This document shows positions 17,988-26,552 of a stretch of 64,000 nucleotides of DNA, piece by piece (the stretch's first letter is position 1; the number at the start of each line of letters is the position of its first letter). Origin of the DNA: Deltaproteobacteria bacterium (lineage in GTDB: Bacteria > Acidobacteriota > Thermoanaerobaculia > Multivoradales > JAHZIX01); the NCBI GenBank assembly GCA_022601195.1, contig JAHZIX010000045.1:558001-622000 (forward strand), given 5' to 3'. The position numbers and the translations under genes are program-made. Under the pieces are notes generated by a model, which saw only the letters and a program-made list of their open reading frames with translations, was not told the DNA's origin and made no database searches.

Positions 17988-18121
17988 GGAGGCGTAGTTG
18001 GTTCGGCGCGAGCCTACAATAGGAAGCAACGAAACAAAAACGCCGGACGATTGCCCCAAACCAACCTAGAAGGAAGGCCTCGAGGGAACTCACCGGCGCT
18101 AGGTGCGGAAGTAGAGTGGCG

Positions 18122-19426
18122 TCAGGCCGCGTCAGCTTTGCTTTCCGGAGTGCTGCCGATGCAGAAGAGCTGCTTCTTCGAGCGAAAGAGCAGGCACTCT
18201 TCGCTGACCGCCGCGGAAGCACTGAGACCGCGTTCCAGTAGGTTGTCGGCGATCAGCCGGTACTCGTCTTCCGCCGCTACGACGCTGGTGGGGCCGCGGG
18301 AGGAGGTGGCATACACCTTGCCGTCTCCTGCGATCAGAGAAGAGCTGCAATGCCCGCGAGGAAGCCTCTGTTGCCAGTGGATTTTGCCGCTCACCGGCTC
18401 GTATTGGACCAGAATTCCCTTTTGGGTCAGAACGTAAAGGCGACCCCGGTATAGCAGAGGAGAAGAAGTGCTGGCCGCCAACCGGGGCGTTTGCCAGAGC
18501 AGCTCGATCTTGGTCTCTCTCCCCTGGCCGACGAGCCTCATGCAAGCGGTGCCGTTGATTCGGTGACCGCCGCCGGTAACGCAAAGCAGGTCACCCTCAA
18601 GGGCGATGCTAGGTACCAGTTGGTGAATTTCGTAGGTCTGAGACCAAAGAGACTCTCCGGTGGCGGCCACGAAGCTCTCGATGTGGCCCGAGAAAGCGAC
18701 CAGAAGCTGAACGATCTCGCCGTCGTCGTAGACCAGAGGGGTGGAATAGGCGCAGCAGGTTTCGGTCCATTCGTGGCGCCATCTTTCCTCTCCCGTCTCC
18801 TGGTCAAAGGCTGCCAGCCAGCCCGTGTCGTTGTTTTTTGTGGACTCGATGTCTTGGAAGAGAACCACCATGTCGTCGACTAGCACCGGCGAGCTGGCGG
18901 CTCCATAACGGGCGGTACGGTGGTAGGTGGGGTCGACCTCCTGGCGCCAGACGAGCTCTCCTTCCAAGGTGAGCTTGGCGAGAAAGGAACCGAAATAAAC
19001 GAAGATGTGGGACTCGGTGGCAGCCGGCGTTGCCGCTGCATAGGAGCTGAGGTAGTGGATTTTCTCCTTCGGAGTGGAGTGCAGTGGAGTTCTCCATTGC
19101 AAGCTGCCGTCCGTTAGGTCGAAGGCCAGGATCTCTCGAATCTTCTGTTGGGGCTTTTTGGGGTTCTCTCTCGCTGAGGTGAGAAAAACGCTTCCCCCTC
19201 TGACGATGGGTGAGGAATTGCCCTCCCCTGGGACCTCGATGCTCCAGCGAATGTTGGTGCCGTCGATGTTCCACTCCTCCGGGAGGTTCTCTAGATCGGA
19301 AATCCCGAGACCTGTGGCGCCGCGCCATTGAGCCCAATCCGCCGACTTCTGTGAGTCCTCGGTGCCGCAGCCAACGGAAGCGAACACTGTAACCAGCGCT
19401 ACCAAGAGAAGCGAGTCAGCCTTCAT
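18122..19426 (-). CDS. PQQ-type beta-propeller lipoprotein, copy 2
   Basis: 434 residues. The N-terminal hydrophobic segment ends in SVGCG, a lipobox-like site (Cys20). The body has repeated strands of the PQQ-binding-like/outer membrane assembly propeller kind: WAQWRGATGLG, NSSPIVRGGSVFLTS, FDLTDGSLQWR, FDQETGEERWR, and YEPVSGKIHWQQ. The W-R-G-x-x-G opening is typical of proteins found with planctomycete and acidobacterial PQQ-like repeats. It is a close paralogue of the next gene, sharing the opening WNIDGTN and the Cys-Cys motif in TCCAYSTPLVYDDGEI. Function is unknown. Quinone binding is not implied by the fold alone. Confidence 0.85.
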   Translation of the reverse strand: MKADSLLLVALVTVFASVGCGTEDSQKSADWAQWRGATGLGISDLENLPEEWNIDGTNIRWSIEVPGEGNSSPIVRGGSVFLTSARENPKKPQQKIREILAFDLTDGSLQWRTPLHSTPKEKIHYLSSYAAATPAATESHIFVYFGSFLAKLTLEGELVWRQEVDPTYHRTARYGAASSPVLVDDMVVLFQDIESTKNNDTGWLAAFDQETGEERWRHEWTETCCAYSTPLVYDDGEIVQLLVAFSGHIESFVAATGESLWSQTYEIHQLVPSIALEGDLLCVTGGGHRINGTACMRLVGQGRETKIELLWQTPRLAASTSSPLLYRGRLYVLTQKGILVQYEPVSGKIHWQQRLPRGHCSSSLIAGDGKVYATSSRGPTSVVAAEDEYRLIADNLLERGLSASAAVSEECLLFRSKKQLFCIGSTPESKADAA

Positions 19427-19589
19427 GGGAGTCTCCTAAGATTTTGGGACAGGATGGGCGCGCTGACGATATCAGGGAGTTCGGTGCCGACGAAAGATCT
19501 TCCGACCCTCTAGAGCTCTAGGTCGAGGTAAGCCATCCGAGGTGACGAAGCCAGGTTCTCAGGGCCGGGCTTGCCGTTTCAAAGCGGGC

Positions 19590-20885
19590 TCAGGGCGTTT
19601 CCGAGCGAGGATTGGCAACACAGAAGAGGCGCTTCTTGGCTCTCAACAGCAGGCAGCCGTCAGCGATGGCCGGAGTCGAATTCAGGCCCCCGTCGAGCAT
19701 ATTCTCGGCTATGAGCTGAAGCTCGTCTTGAGCCGCCACCACCGCTACAGGGCCTCTTCGGGAGACCGCGTAGATCTTGTCGTCCCCCGCCACTAGAGAA
19801 GACTGACACATGCCTCTGGAGAGGCGTTGCTGCCATTGAATGGCGCCGGTCTCCGGGTCGTACTGAACCAACACACCTTTCTGTGTCAGCACGTAGAGGC
19901 GACCATTGTAAAGCACGGGAGAAGCCATGGTGGCTGGCAAGCGTGGAGTCGTCCACAGAGTTTCCGCGGTGGTGTCCCTGCCGCTGCCGGTGAGTCTCAA
20001 ACAAGCGGTGCCGTTGACGCTATGGCCACCGCCAGTGGCACAGAGGAGATCTCCTTCCAGGGCCAAGCTGGGCACGATTTGGTGAATTTTGTAGGGATGG
20101 GACCAAAGCCGTTCACCGGTCTCAGCGACATAGCTGGCGACTTCGCCGGAAAAGGGAACGAGAATCTGGAGAATTTCGCCGTCATCGTAGACCAGAGGGG
20201 TGGCGTAAGAGCAGCAGGTGTGAGTCCACTCGTGGCGCCACTTTTCTTCACCGGTGTCCTGGTCGAAGGCCGCAAGCCAACCTCGGTCCTTGAGACGGCT
20301 GGATTCCTGGTCCTGGAAAAGAACCACCAAGCCGGCCACCAACACCGGCGAGCTGCCGACACCGTACCGGGTGGTTCTCCAGTAGTCCGGATCCACCTCT
20401 TTCTTCCAAAGGACTTGACCCTCGTGGTCGAGCTTCGCCAGATGGGAGCCAATATAGACCCAGAGGTGGTTTTCGTCGGCCACCGGTGTCGCCGGAGCCA
20501 GGGTGCTGAGAAAGTGGACTTTTTCTTTTGGGGTGGACTCTAAGGGGATCTTCCACTGCAAGACCCCCGTCTCGAGGTCGTAGGCGAAGACTTCCCGAAG
20601 GGCGTTCTTGGGAGCTTCGGGGTCGTCACTCGCCGCGGTCAAGAACACCCGCCCCTGGCTCACGATGGGCGACGAGTTGCCTAGGCCCTGGAGGTCGGTA
20701 ACCCATCGGACGTTGGTTCCATCGATATTCCAGGTTTCCGGGAGGTTGACCTCCGCAGAAATCCCCAGGCCGGTGGGGCCTCGAAACTGGTTCCACTCGG
20801 GCAGCGGTTGGAGCTCCGGCGAGCAGCTAGCTGCCAGGAGAAGGATTGCCGACAAACAAAGTCCAAGGAGTGAGTTCGGTTTCAC
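19590..20885 (-). CDS. PQQ-type beta-propeller lipoprotein, copy 1
   Basis: 431 residues with the lipobox LLAASC (Cys21). The propeller strands match the downstream gene nearly one for one (WNQFRGPTGLG, NSSPIVSQGRVFLTA, YDLETGVLQWK, FDQDTGEEKWR, YDPETGAIQWQQ), so the two arose by tandem duplication. The conserved vicinal Cys pair lies in THTCCSYATPLVYDDGEI. The two genes are 163 bp apart on the same strand and probably cotranscribed. Likely periplasmic or membrane-facing; the ligand is not known. Confidence 0.85.
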   Translation of the reverse strand: MKPNSLLGLCLSAILLLAASCSPELQPLPEWNQFRGPTGLGISAEVNLPETWNIDGTNVRWVTDLQGLGNSSPIVSQGRVFLTAASDDPEAPKNALREVFAYDLETGVLQWKIPLESTPKEKVHFLSTLAPATPVADENHLWVYIGSHLAKLDHEGQVLWKKEVDPDYWRTTRYGVGSSPVLVAGLVVLFQDQESSRLKDRGWLAAFDQDTGEEKWRHEWTHTCCSYATPLVYDDGEILQILVPFSGEVASYVAETGERLWSHPYKIHQIVPSLALEGDLLCATGGGHSVNGTACLRLTGSGRDTTAETLWTTPRLPATMASPVLYNGRLYVLTQKGVLVQYDPETGAIQWQQRLSRGMCQSSLVAGDDKIYAVSRRGPVAVVAAQDELQLIAENMLDGGLNSTPAIADGCLLLRAKKRLFCVANPRSETP

Positions 20886-21244
20886 GATGACCTTTCCAGA
20901 GGGTGAGTTTGGCAGAACGGTAACAGGGTTTTTCCCGGGATCGCCAGTTCTGGGGGACCGCCGAGTCCAGGGTATGATCTGTTGGACGATTCAAATACGG
21001 GTACGAGGTGCGCTCCGGGGGAGCTCTCTAGGCCTTCCTTCTCGCCGACTTCGTCGCGAGGGGTTGTAGGTGGCTGGAGATCTCGGTAGCTAGGGAGCCG
21101 CAGCGGAAGATTGGTGAGAAGGATGGCCTAGGGCGCGAAGCGCACGATGGTTCTGCATTCGGGGGTAGCGATGCCCGTGGAAAGGGTTGCCCGTGGAAGG
21201 CGAAGCTTGACCTGTAGTGCTCGAAGATATGTAGAGGAGGTGTC
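20886..21244. other. Intergenic region between propeller and OPT genes
   Basis: 359 bp that must hold divergent promoters for the genes at 20885 and 21245. I saw no convincing -35/-10 pair. TGCCCGTGGAA is directly repeated at 21172-21182 and 21188-21198, and AGGAGG sits 4 nt before the OPT start codon. No coding region is supported. Confidence 0.5.
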
Positions 21245-22993
21245 ATGGCAAACGCAGACGCGAGTGCTCCGGGGCGGGTGATCCGCCACGGAACCTATCC
21301 CGAAATAACCTGGCCGGCGATTCTGGTCGGTTGGTTTCTGGGAATTCTCATCGCCATCAGTATTGGCTATGCCAGTTTGATCTTAGGGTTCTCCATCGAG
21401 GGGTCCGAGCTGGCTGCCATTCTCGGATTTGGCATCTTGCGAGGTCTGATGCGCCGCAAGAGCATCATCGAGAACAACATCAATCAGACCATCGCTAGCG
21501 CCGTCAACGGCGCCTCGTCGGGAATGATGTTCTCCCTTGCCGCCCTCTTTATCCTCGACTACACAGATTTCAATGTTCCCTTGACGGTCATGGGGTGCAT
21601 CGCAGGTGGAGTGCTCGGTATCGCATTCATCATTCCGCTCCGCAAGCAGATGATCGACTTCGAGCGCTTGGCTTATCCCGGAGGCATCGCCGTGGCGGCG
21701 ATTCTCAAATCTCCCGGTGCGGGCATCCGCAAGGCGCAGTTGATGGTTGCTGGTGGTGTGGTGAGCGGCTTGGTCCATTGGATCACCATGAGAACCGGGG
21801 TGAGCGATTGGAATCTAGGAGCACAGATCGGCTTGCCGGAGCATATGAACGGTGTTTGGTACATCTCCCTGTTGACGGTGGGCACGGCGTTTCTGGCAGG
21901 CAAGGGCGGCGTCTTCTTCATTATTGGCGGCTTCGTTTGCTGGTGGTTCCTATCGCCGCTGCTCTCGGCCCAGGGAATGCTACCGACGGCGGAACAACTG
22001 GCGACGACGGGCGACTCGTTGATCGGTTATTTGCGCCTGGGGCTGTTCCGTCCACTGGGGATCGGCATGCTCATCGGCGGTGCTCTGATGGGGATCATTC
22101 TGGCCCTGCCGCTAATCTTGGGTGCCATTCGCAGCATGCAGAGCGCCTCCAAGCTCAAAACCGAAGCCTCCCGAGACGAGCTGCCCATCCGGCTCCTCTA
22201 CTTCGCCATCGCCGGGGCCTTTGTGGTGATGCTCGTTTTGGGAATGCTCTCGACGCCGGAGCTGAGCTTGGCCAGGGGGGCTCTCATGGCGGTGTTGGCC
22301 ACCTTATGGATCTGGATGTCGGGAGTGATTCTCTCGGAGTGCATCGGGCGCACCAATTGGTCTCCCCTTTCCGGAATGACCCTCATCGGGATCACGATTC
22401 TCATCTTCGTTGCCAGTGGCATCGGCGAGAGGGCCACGGTTATTTCGGCTGTCATGGTGGGAGCTGCCATGTGTGTGGCCATGAGCCAAGCCACTGACCT
22501 GATGCTCGATTTGAAGACCGGATATTTGGTGGGTGCCGTACCGCGGAAACAGCAGATCGCCCAATTCCTAGGCACCTGGTTAGGGCCCATCGTGGTGATC
22601 ACTTTGATTTTCGTGCTCCACGAGGCCTACGGCCTGGGCTCGGATCGCTTACCCGCGCCACAAGGGCAGGCTCTAGCCTCCGTCATCCAGAGCATCCTCG
22701 GTGGCGATGTCCCCATTGACAAATACATCGCCGGTGCCGGCCTGGGAGCCCTGCTCTCGGCGAGCGGCATCGGTGGTCTGGGCGTGTTGGTGGGGTTGGG
22801 GTTCTACCTACCTTTCAACATCGTTTTGACCTATAGCATCGGCACTCTCCTACGAGTGGTCTGCGACAAGAAGATGGGGCTGCGCTTTAGCGAAGACGTC
22901 GGCGTCCCCGTAGCTGCCGGATTGATCGTCGGTGAAGCGTTAGTGGGGGTGATCCACGCACTCCAAATCGTCATTCAAGGTTGGGGCGGCTAA
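21245..22993 (+). CDS. OPT-family oligopeptide/metal-chelate transporter
   Basis: 582 residues with about 14-16 hydrophobic segments, the length and pattern of bacterial OPT-family carriers. Features include GLMRRKSIIENNINQTIASA near residue 65, which matches the family's conserved Asn/Gln-rich helix, and PLRKQMIDFERLAYPGGIAVA near 140. OPT and YSL relatives move small peptides or metal complexes with protons. ATG start with AGGAGG 4 nt upstream. A small membrane protein gene begins 19 bp downstream and may be a partner. The substrate is not deducible. Confidence 0.9.
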   Translation: MANADASAPGRVIRHGTYPEITWPAILVGWFLGILIAISIGYASLILGFSIEGSELAAILGFGILRGLMRRKSIIENNINQTIASAVNGASSGMMFSLAALFILDYTDFNVPLTVMGCIAGGVLGIAFIIPLRKQMIDFERLAYPGGIAVAAILKSPGAGIRKAQLMVAGGVVSGLVHWITMRTGVSDWNLGAQIGLPEHMNGVWYISLLTVGTAFLAGKGGVFFIIGGFVCWWFLSPLLSAQGMLPTAEQLATTGDSLIGYLRLGLFRPLGIGMLIGGALMGIILALPLILGAIRSMQSASKLKTEASRDELPIRLLYFAIAGAFVVMLVLGMLSTPELSLARGALMAVLATLWIWMSGVILSECIGRTNWSPLSGMTLIGITILIFVASGIGERATVISAVMVGAAMCVAMSQATDLMLDLKTGYLVGAVPRKQQIAQFLGTWLGPIVVITLIFVLHEAYGLGSDRLPAPQGQALASVIQSILGGDVPIDKYIAGAGLGALLSASGIGGLGVLVGLGFYLPFNIVLTYSIGTLLRVVCDKKMGLRFSEDVGVPVAAGLIVGEALVGVIHALQIVIQGWGG

Positions 22994-23012
22994 GGCCGAG
23001 AGGAGGATCGAA

Positions 23013-23549
23013 ATGAGCAAATTGGGATACTTGCTGATCGCCGCTGGCTTCTTGGCTGGCTCCTACTTCTCGGTGGTGCAGAAGGAAAGCGTTCCTTGGG
23101 TAAGTCTGGTGATTTCCTTGATTGCGGGTGCCATCGGCATATTTCTAGTGCGGCAGACGCAGCGTGCCTCGGCCCACTCGGAGGATCGACTCACCTCGAA
23201 CCTGGGGAGCATTGCCTCCAGCCTGGAGAGTCTGGCCAACAAGGCGACCCGCCTCAACAACGAAAAAGACTCCATGAATCCTTACGACGTTCACAGCCGC
23301 ATCGATGCCGACTTTATGGAGGATCTCAATACCTTTGTGGAGGCTAGGGAAAGCTTGAGTCACCGGTACGGAGTTCAGGCTTACGCCAACCTGATGACGG
23401 CCTTCGCCACCGGAGAGCGCTACCTGAACCGGGCCTGGTCGGCTTCTGTGGATGGCTGGGTGGACGAGGTTTCGGACTCATTGGGGAAAGCGGAAAGGCA
23501 GTTTCAAGACGCCCTTGCGCAGTTTCGTTCCCTAACCGCCGAGAGCTGA
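23013..23549 (+). CDS. Small membrane protein downstream of the OPT transporter
   Basis: 178 residues with an N-terminal hairpin of two membrane segments (about 5-22 and 29-47), then a soluble alpha-helical domain of 130 residues (SIASSLESLANKATRLNNEKD, a coiled-coil-like run). ATG start with GAGGA 8 nt upstream. The 19-bp spacing from the OPT gene indicates one operon. No family is recognised. It could stabilise or regulate the transporter. Confidence 0.75.
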   Translation: MSKLGYLLIAAGFLAGSYFSVVQKESVPWVSLVISLIAGAIGIFLVRQTQRASAHSEDRLTSNLGSIASSLESLANKATRLNNEKDSMNPYDVHSRIDADFMEDLNTFVEARESLSHRYGVQAYANLMTAFATGERYLNRAWSASVDGWVDEVSDSLGKAERQFQDALAQFRSLTAES

Positions 23550-23554
23550 AGCCG

Positions 23555-24565
23555 TCAAAGGCGCAAGCAAATCTTGCCGAAATGGCCACCGGAGGCCAGA
23601 AACTCGAAAGCCTGGGGGGTGTCTTCGAAAGGGAAAGATCGGTCGACGATGGGCCTTAGCCGACTCACGGAAATGGCCCGATTCATGGCCTCGAAGCCCT
23701 CTCGGTGCCCCACCAGGATTCCCTGGAGGCGAACATTCTTCATGAGGATTGGCAGGATGTTCAGCGGTGAGCTGACACCGGAGAGGACCCCGATGACACT
23801 CAAGGCTCCTCCGAACCGCACCGCCTTGAGGCTTTGCTCCAGAGTGCCGGCGCCCCCTACTTCCACGACGTGGTCCACTCCCCGACCCTCGGTCAGCTCA
23901 AGGGCCTTCTTCCCCCACTCCGGCTCGGTTCGATAATTGAGCACCTCGTGGGCTCCCAACTCTCGAGCTCGCTGTAGTTTTTGGTCGCTGCTGGAGGTGA
24001 CGATCGTCCGGGCCCCCATTTGTAGAGCGAACTGGAGAGCGAAAATCGACACTCCACCGGTTCCCTGTATTAACACCGTATCCCCGGCGCGAACCTCCCC
24101 TTGAGTCACCAAAGCGCTCCAGGCAGTCAAGGCGGCGCATGGCAAGGTGGCAGCTTCCTCGTCGGTGAGATGCTCCGGAACTGGTACGACCCCTTCCGCG
24201 TCTAGCACCATGAGCTCGGTGAGGGTGCCGTCGAGCGGCCCGCCCAAAGACGTGCGGAGCTTCTCGTGGGAAGGTTCTCCGGAGATCCAGCCTTGAGCAA
24301 ATAGCGCTGCTACCCGGTCCCCCTCCTTGACCCGGCGGACACCTTTCCCTAAGCCGACCACCGTCCCCACTCCATCCGAACAGGGAATCAGGGGCAGCGG
24401 TTGGCGGGGGTTGTACATTCCCCGCACCATCAACAGATCTCGGTAGTTGAGGGACACCGCATTCATGCGCACCAAAACCTGCCCGGGGCCCAGCGTGGGC
24501 TCCGAGCGCTCGGTCAAGCGGAGGTTGTCGAGGCCGAAAGCTTGGTGAATTTCAAAGACTCTCAT
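23555..24565 (-). CDS. Quinone-oxidoreductase-like MDR enzyme
   Basis: 336 residues of the medium-chain dehydrogenase/reductase superfamily. The N-terminal GroES-like part includes NYRDLLMVRGMY and CSDGVGTVVGLGKGV. The Rossmann domain has GTGGVSIFALQFALQMGA followed by a Ser-rich segment suited to NADP(H) rather than NAD(H). The cysteine set of the structural zinc site is absent, as in zeta-crystallin/quinone oxidoreductases. It probably reduces quinones or enones with NADPH. It ends 5 bp from the convergent OPT-partner gene. Confidence 0.9.
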   Translation of the reverse strand: MRVFEIHQAFGLDNLRLTERSEPTLGPGQVLVRMNAVSLNYRDLLMVRGMYNPRQPLPLIPCSDGVGTVVGLGKGVRRVKEGDRVAALFAQGWISGEPSHEKLRTSLGGPLDGTLTELMVLDAEGVVPVPEHLTDEEAATLPCAALTAWSALVTQGEVRAGDTVLIQGTGGVSIFALQFALQMGARTIVTSSSDQKLQRARELGAHEVLNYRTEPEWGKKALELTEGRGVDHVVEVGGAGTLEQSLKAVRFGGALSVIGVLSGVSSPLNILPILMKNVRLQGILVGHREGFEAMNRAISVSRLRPIVDRSFPFEDTPQAFEFLASGGHFGKICLRL

Positions 24566-24701
24566 ATGGGGTTCTCAGCGTTCGTAGCCGTCAATGGAAT
24601 AGGTTGATCTCGGGCCGGAAACTTTCTGTCGGCATTCTATCTTTCGTAGTTTGAGCTCTCTAGGCATCCTGAGTCTCGATGGAACGGTTTCTGACGCCTA
24701 T

Positions 24702-24763
24702 GGTGTCAGGGTAGGGAGAGTGAGGTCGTGTTTAAGGCTTGCATGAACTGCATGCCTGACACC
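24702..24763. repeat. REP-like inverted-repeat element
   Basis: GGTGTCAGG (24702-24710) and CCTGACACC (24755-24763) are perfect inverted arms around 44 nt. A second inverted pair, GCATG (24741-24745) and CATGC (24751-24755), lies inside next to the right arm. The element is in an intergenic gap between the MDR and nitrilase genes. Sequences with a GTGTCAGG core are known to me as termini of REP-type elements mobilised by RAYT transposases, but only one copy is in this window, so repetitiveness is unproven. Confidence 0.45.
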
Positions 24764-24796
24764 GCTCGGAAGGTGCATGGGGTAGGGCTCAGTCTT

Positions 24797-25753
24797 CTAG
24801 TCGCGCTGAATCTTGAATCGAAAAATATCCGGTCGGGAGTAGTGGCCTGAAACGTCTAGGGTCATCGCTTCACGGTCCACCGCTGAGGGGTCGATCTCGG
24901 CGACGATAAGAGCTTCTTGGTCATAAACCGGTTCGGCTACGTAGGAGCCGTCCGGCGCAATCACGGCGCTGCCTCCGCGGAGGGTCAAGGAATCGCCATC
25001 GCTGTGGCTGTTGCTGTCCGCAGGAAGCAAATCGGCGGGAAGGTCTTTCTTGCAGCCAATTTGGCCAACGGCTAATACAAAGCATCGGCCCTCGAGGGCA
25101 TAGTGTCGGCTTGCTAGCTGATGGTTGTCGTGAACCGTCGGCCAAACTGCTGCATGAACTAACTCTCCGGAGTCGTGCAGTGCCTGGCGAGCTAGAGGCA
25201 TCCAATGCTCCCAGCAAACCAACCCACCTACCCTACCGATTTCAGTATCGACCGCTCGTAGGCCGCGAGCATCTCCAGGGCCCCAGATCGTGCGTTCGGT
25301 ATAGGTGGGAACGAGTTTGCGATGATGGTTGGCTAGGCGACCATCGGCATCGAAAGTAAGGAGTGTGTTGTAGAGAGTGCGGTTGCCGGGTCCGGATCTC
25401 ACCCGTTCCGAGATACCCACAATCAGCACCAATCGAGCATCGCGGGCAATGGCTGCCAGACGATCCGTAACCGGGCCAGGCACCTCGACAGACTGCTGTC
25501 GATAGTGAGCGAACACGGCTTTGGTTGGTTCGGAGTCCCAGAGGTAGGCGCCTGGACAGTTGTCGATCCATGCTGGATACCCGGGTACGAAAGTCTCCCC
25601 CGTCGCCAAGACCGAAGCACCTGCTTGGCGGGCCTCTGCGGCAGCATCAGCTAGCTTGTCGAGAGTTTTCGATGTGGAGCTGGTCTCTGGTTTTAGTTGC
25701 GCAATGGCTACCGTCAGCGAGTCACTTCCGCGCTCCGTCTTCTGCTGCGTCAC
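24797..25753 (-). CDS. Carbon-nitrogen hydrolase, nitrilase type
   Basis: About 318 residues from a GTG at 25753 with AGGA 7 nt upstream. The frame extends to a TTG at 25810 but that would overlap the upstream gene by 41 bp. The catalytic triad is visible: Glu in ATGETFVPGYPAW, Lys in HHRKLVPTYTERTIWGPGD, and Cys in GLVCWEHWMPLAR. The GLVCWEHxxPL form is that of true nitrilases, which turn nitriles into acids and ammonia. It lies 16 bp downstream of a V4R-like protein on the same strand, so the two are likely an operon. Substrate unknown. Confidence 0.9.
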   Translation of the reverse strand: MTQQKTERGSDSLTVAIAQLKPETSSTSKTLDKLADAAAEARQAGASVLATGETFVPGYPAWIDNCPGAYLWDSEPTKAVFAHYRQQSVEVPGPVTDRLAAIARDARLVLIVGISERVRSGPGNRTLYNTLLTFDADGRLANHHRKLVPTYTERTIWGPGDARGLRAVDTEIGRVGGLVCWEHWMPLARQALHDSGELVHAAVWPTVHDNHQLASRHYALEGRCFVLAVGQIGCKKDLPADLLPADSNSHSDGDSLTLRGGSAVIAPDGSYVAEPVYDQEALIVAEIDPSAVDREAMTLDVSGHYSRPDIFRFKIQRD

Positions 25754-25769
25754 TGACTCGTCCTCATGA

Positions 25770-26354
25770 TCATTGCCACTGGCAGTGGAACTCACAACTT
25801 GCGTCGCCAAAATCGCGACAACGTTTCAATTCGGTTCGCGCGGATCGTCCGCCCATGAGCTCGATAGCTTTCTCGAAGTAGGCGGCTGTGCTTTCACAGT
25901 CGGACCGAGTATGGCTGCTTGCGCCACTAACGCACAAGGTACCACTCTGCTCACCGTCCGGGGTGTAAGCAGCCGAACCATCGCTGTAGTAGGTGCGGCG
26001 CACGGAGGGAAAGGACTCCAGAACGTCGTGGGGCCCTTGGCCTCGCAGAAAGATTCTGTGGAAACTCTGCAGGTTGTTTTCTGCAGATGCCTTCCCCAGT
26101 AGGCGGAAGATCCTTGAGGGGGCATCTGGGCTGAGGACCTGAGCGACGGCTTCGTCGAGTCTCCCACTGAGCTCCAAGGGGTACCAGGTAGAGGGAAGCA
26201 CGCCGATTCGGATCGTGCTTTGATCTTCCTCGCTAAGGGAAACAAGGATCAGGTCGAGCTGGTCAGATCCATACTCCCGCTCCAAGAACTTGAGTCGTGC
26301 TCGGATCGATGCGCCTTTGATAAGTGTTCCCGAGGCAGGCGTGGAATACATCAT
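25770..26354 (-). CDS. V4R/TIGR02265-like protein of unknown function
   Basis: 194 residues, no signal or membrane segment. The C-terminal part has LKRCRDFGDASCEFHCQW, close to the pattern G-D-x-x-C-E-F seen at the end of V4R-type small-molecule-binding domains and of the TIGR02265 (DUF2378) family known mostly from myxobacteria. The N-terminal half matches this family more loosely (SFHRIFLRGQGPHDVL). V4R-related domains often sense ligands. Upstream of and probably cotranscribed with the nitrilase. No ribosome site is visible, and a 15-bp palindrome stands directly before the ATG. Family assignment is tentative. Confidence 0.6.
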   Translation of the reverse strand: MMYSTPASGTLIKGASIRARLKFLEREYGSDQLDLILVSLSEEDQSTIRIGVLPSTWYPLELSGRLDEAVAQVLSPDAPSRIFRLLGKASAENNLQSFHRIFLRGQGPHDVLESFPSVRRTYYSDGSAAYTPDGEQSGTLCVSGASSHTRSDCESTAAYFEKAIELMGGRSARTELKRCRDFGDASCEFHCQWQ

Positions 26355-26355
26355 T

Positions 26356-26370
26356 TTGATATTGTATCAA
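26356..26370 (-). promoter_or_regulatory. 15-bp inverted repeat abutting a start codon
   Basis: TTGATA, TTG, TATCAA form a perfect inverted repeat one base from the ATG at 26354. On the minus strand it contains TACAAT, a good -10, which would place the transcript start at or next to the ATG. This fits a leaderless message controlled by a repressor bound over the promoter. There is no direct evidence of binding. Confidence 0.45.
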
Positions 26371-26552
26371 GACTTGTCGCCTCTTTCGAATTCGTCGTGG
26401 ATCGGCCCAGGTGTCCGAGCTGCACTCGATTCGGTTCGAGGATGATAGAGATTCACAGCTTCGGGCACAGAGGTAGCGAGCAGGGTCGCATTCGAGTCGT
26501 GCCTGAAGGGTGTGCCAGACAACGACCCATGAGTGAGATCTCCCAAAGGGGG

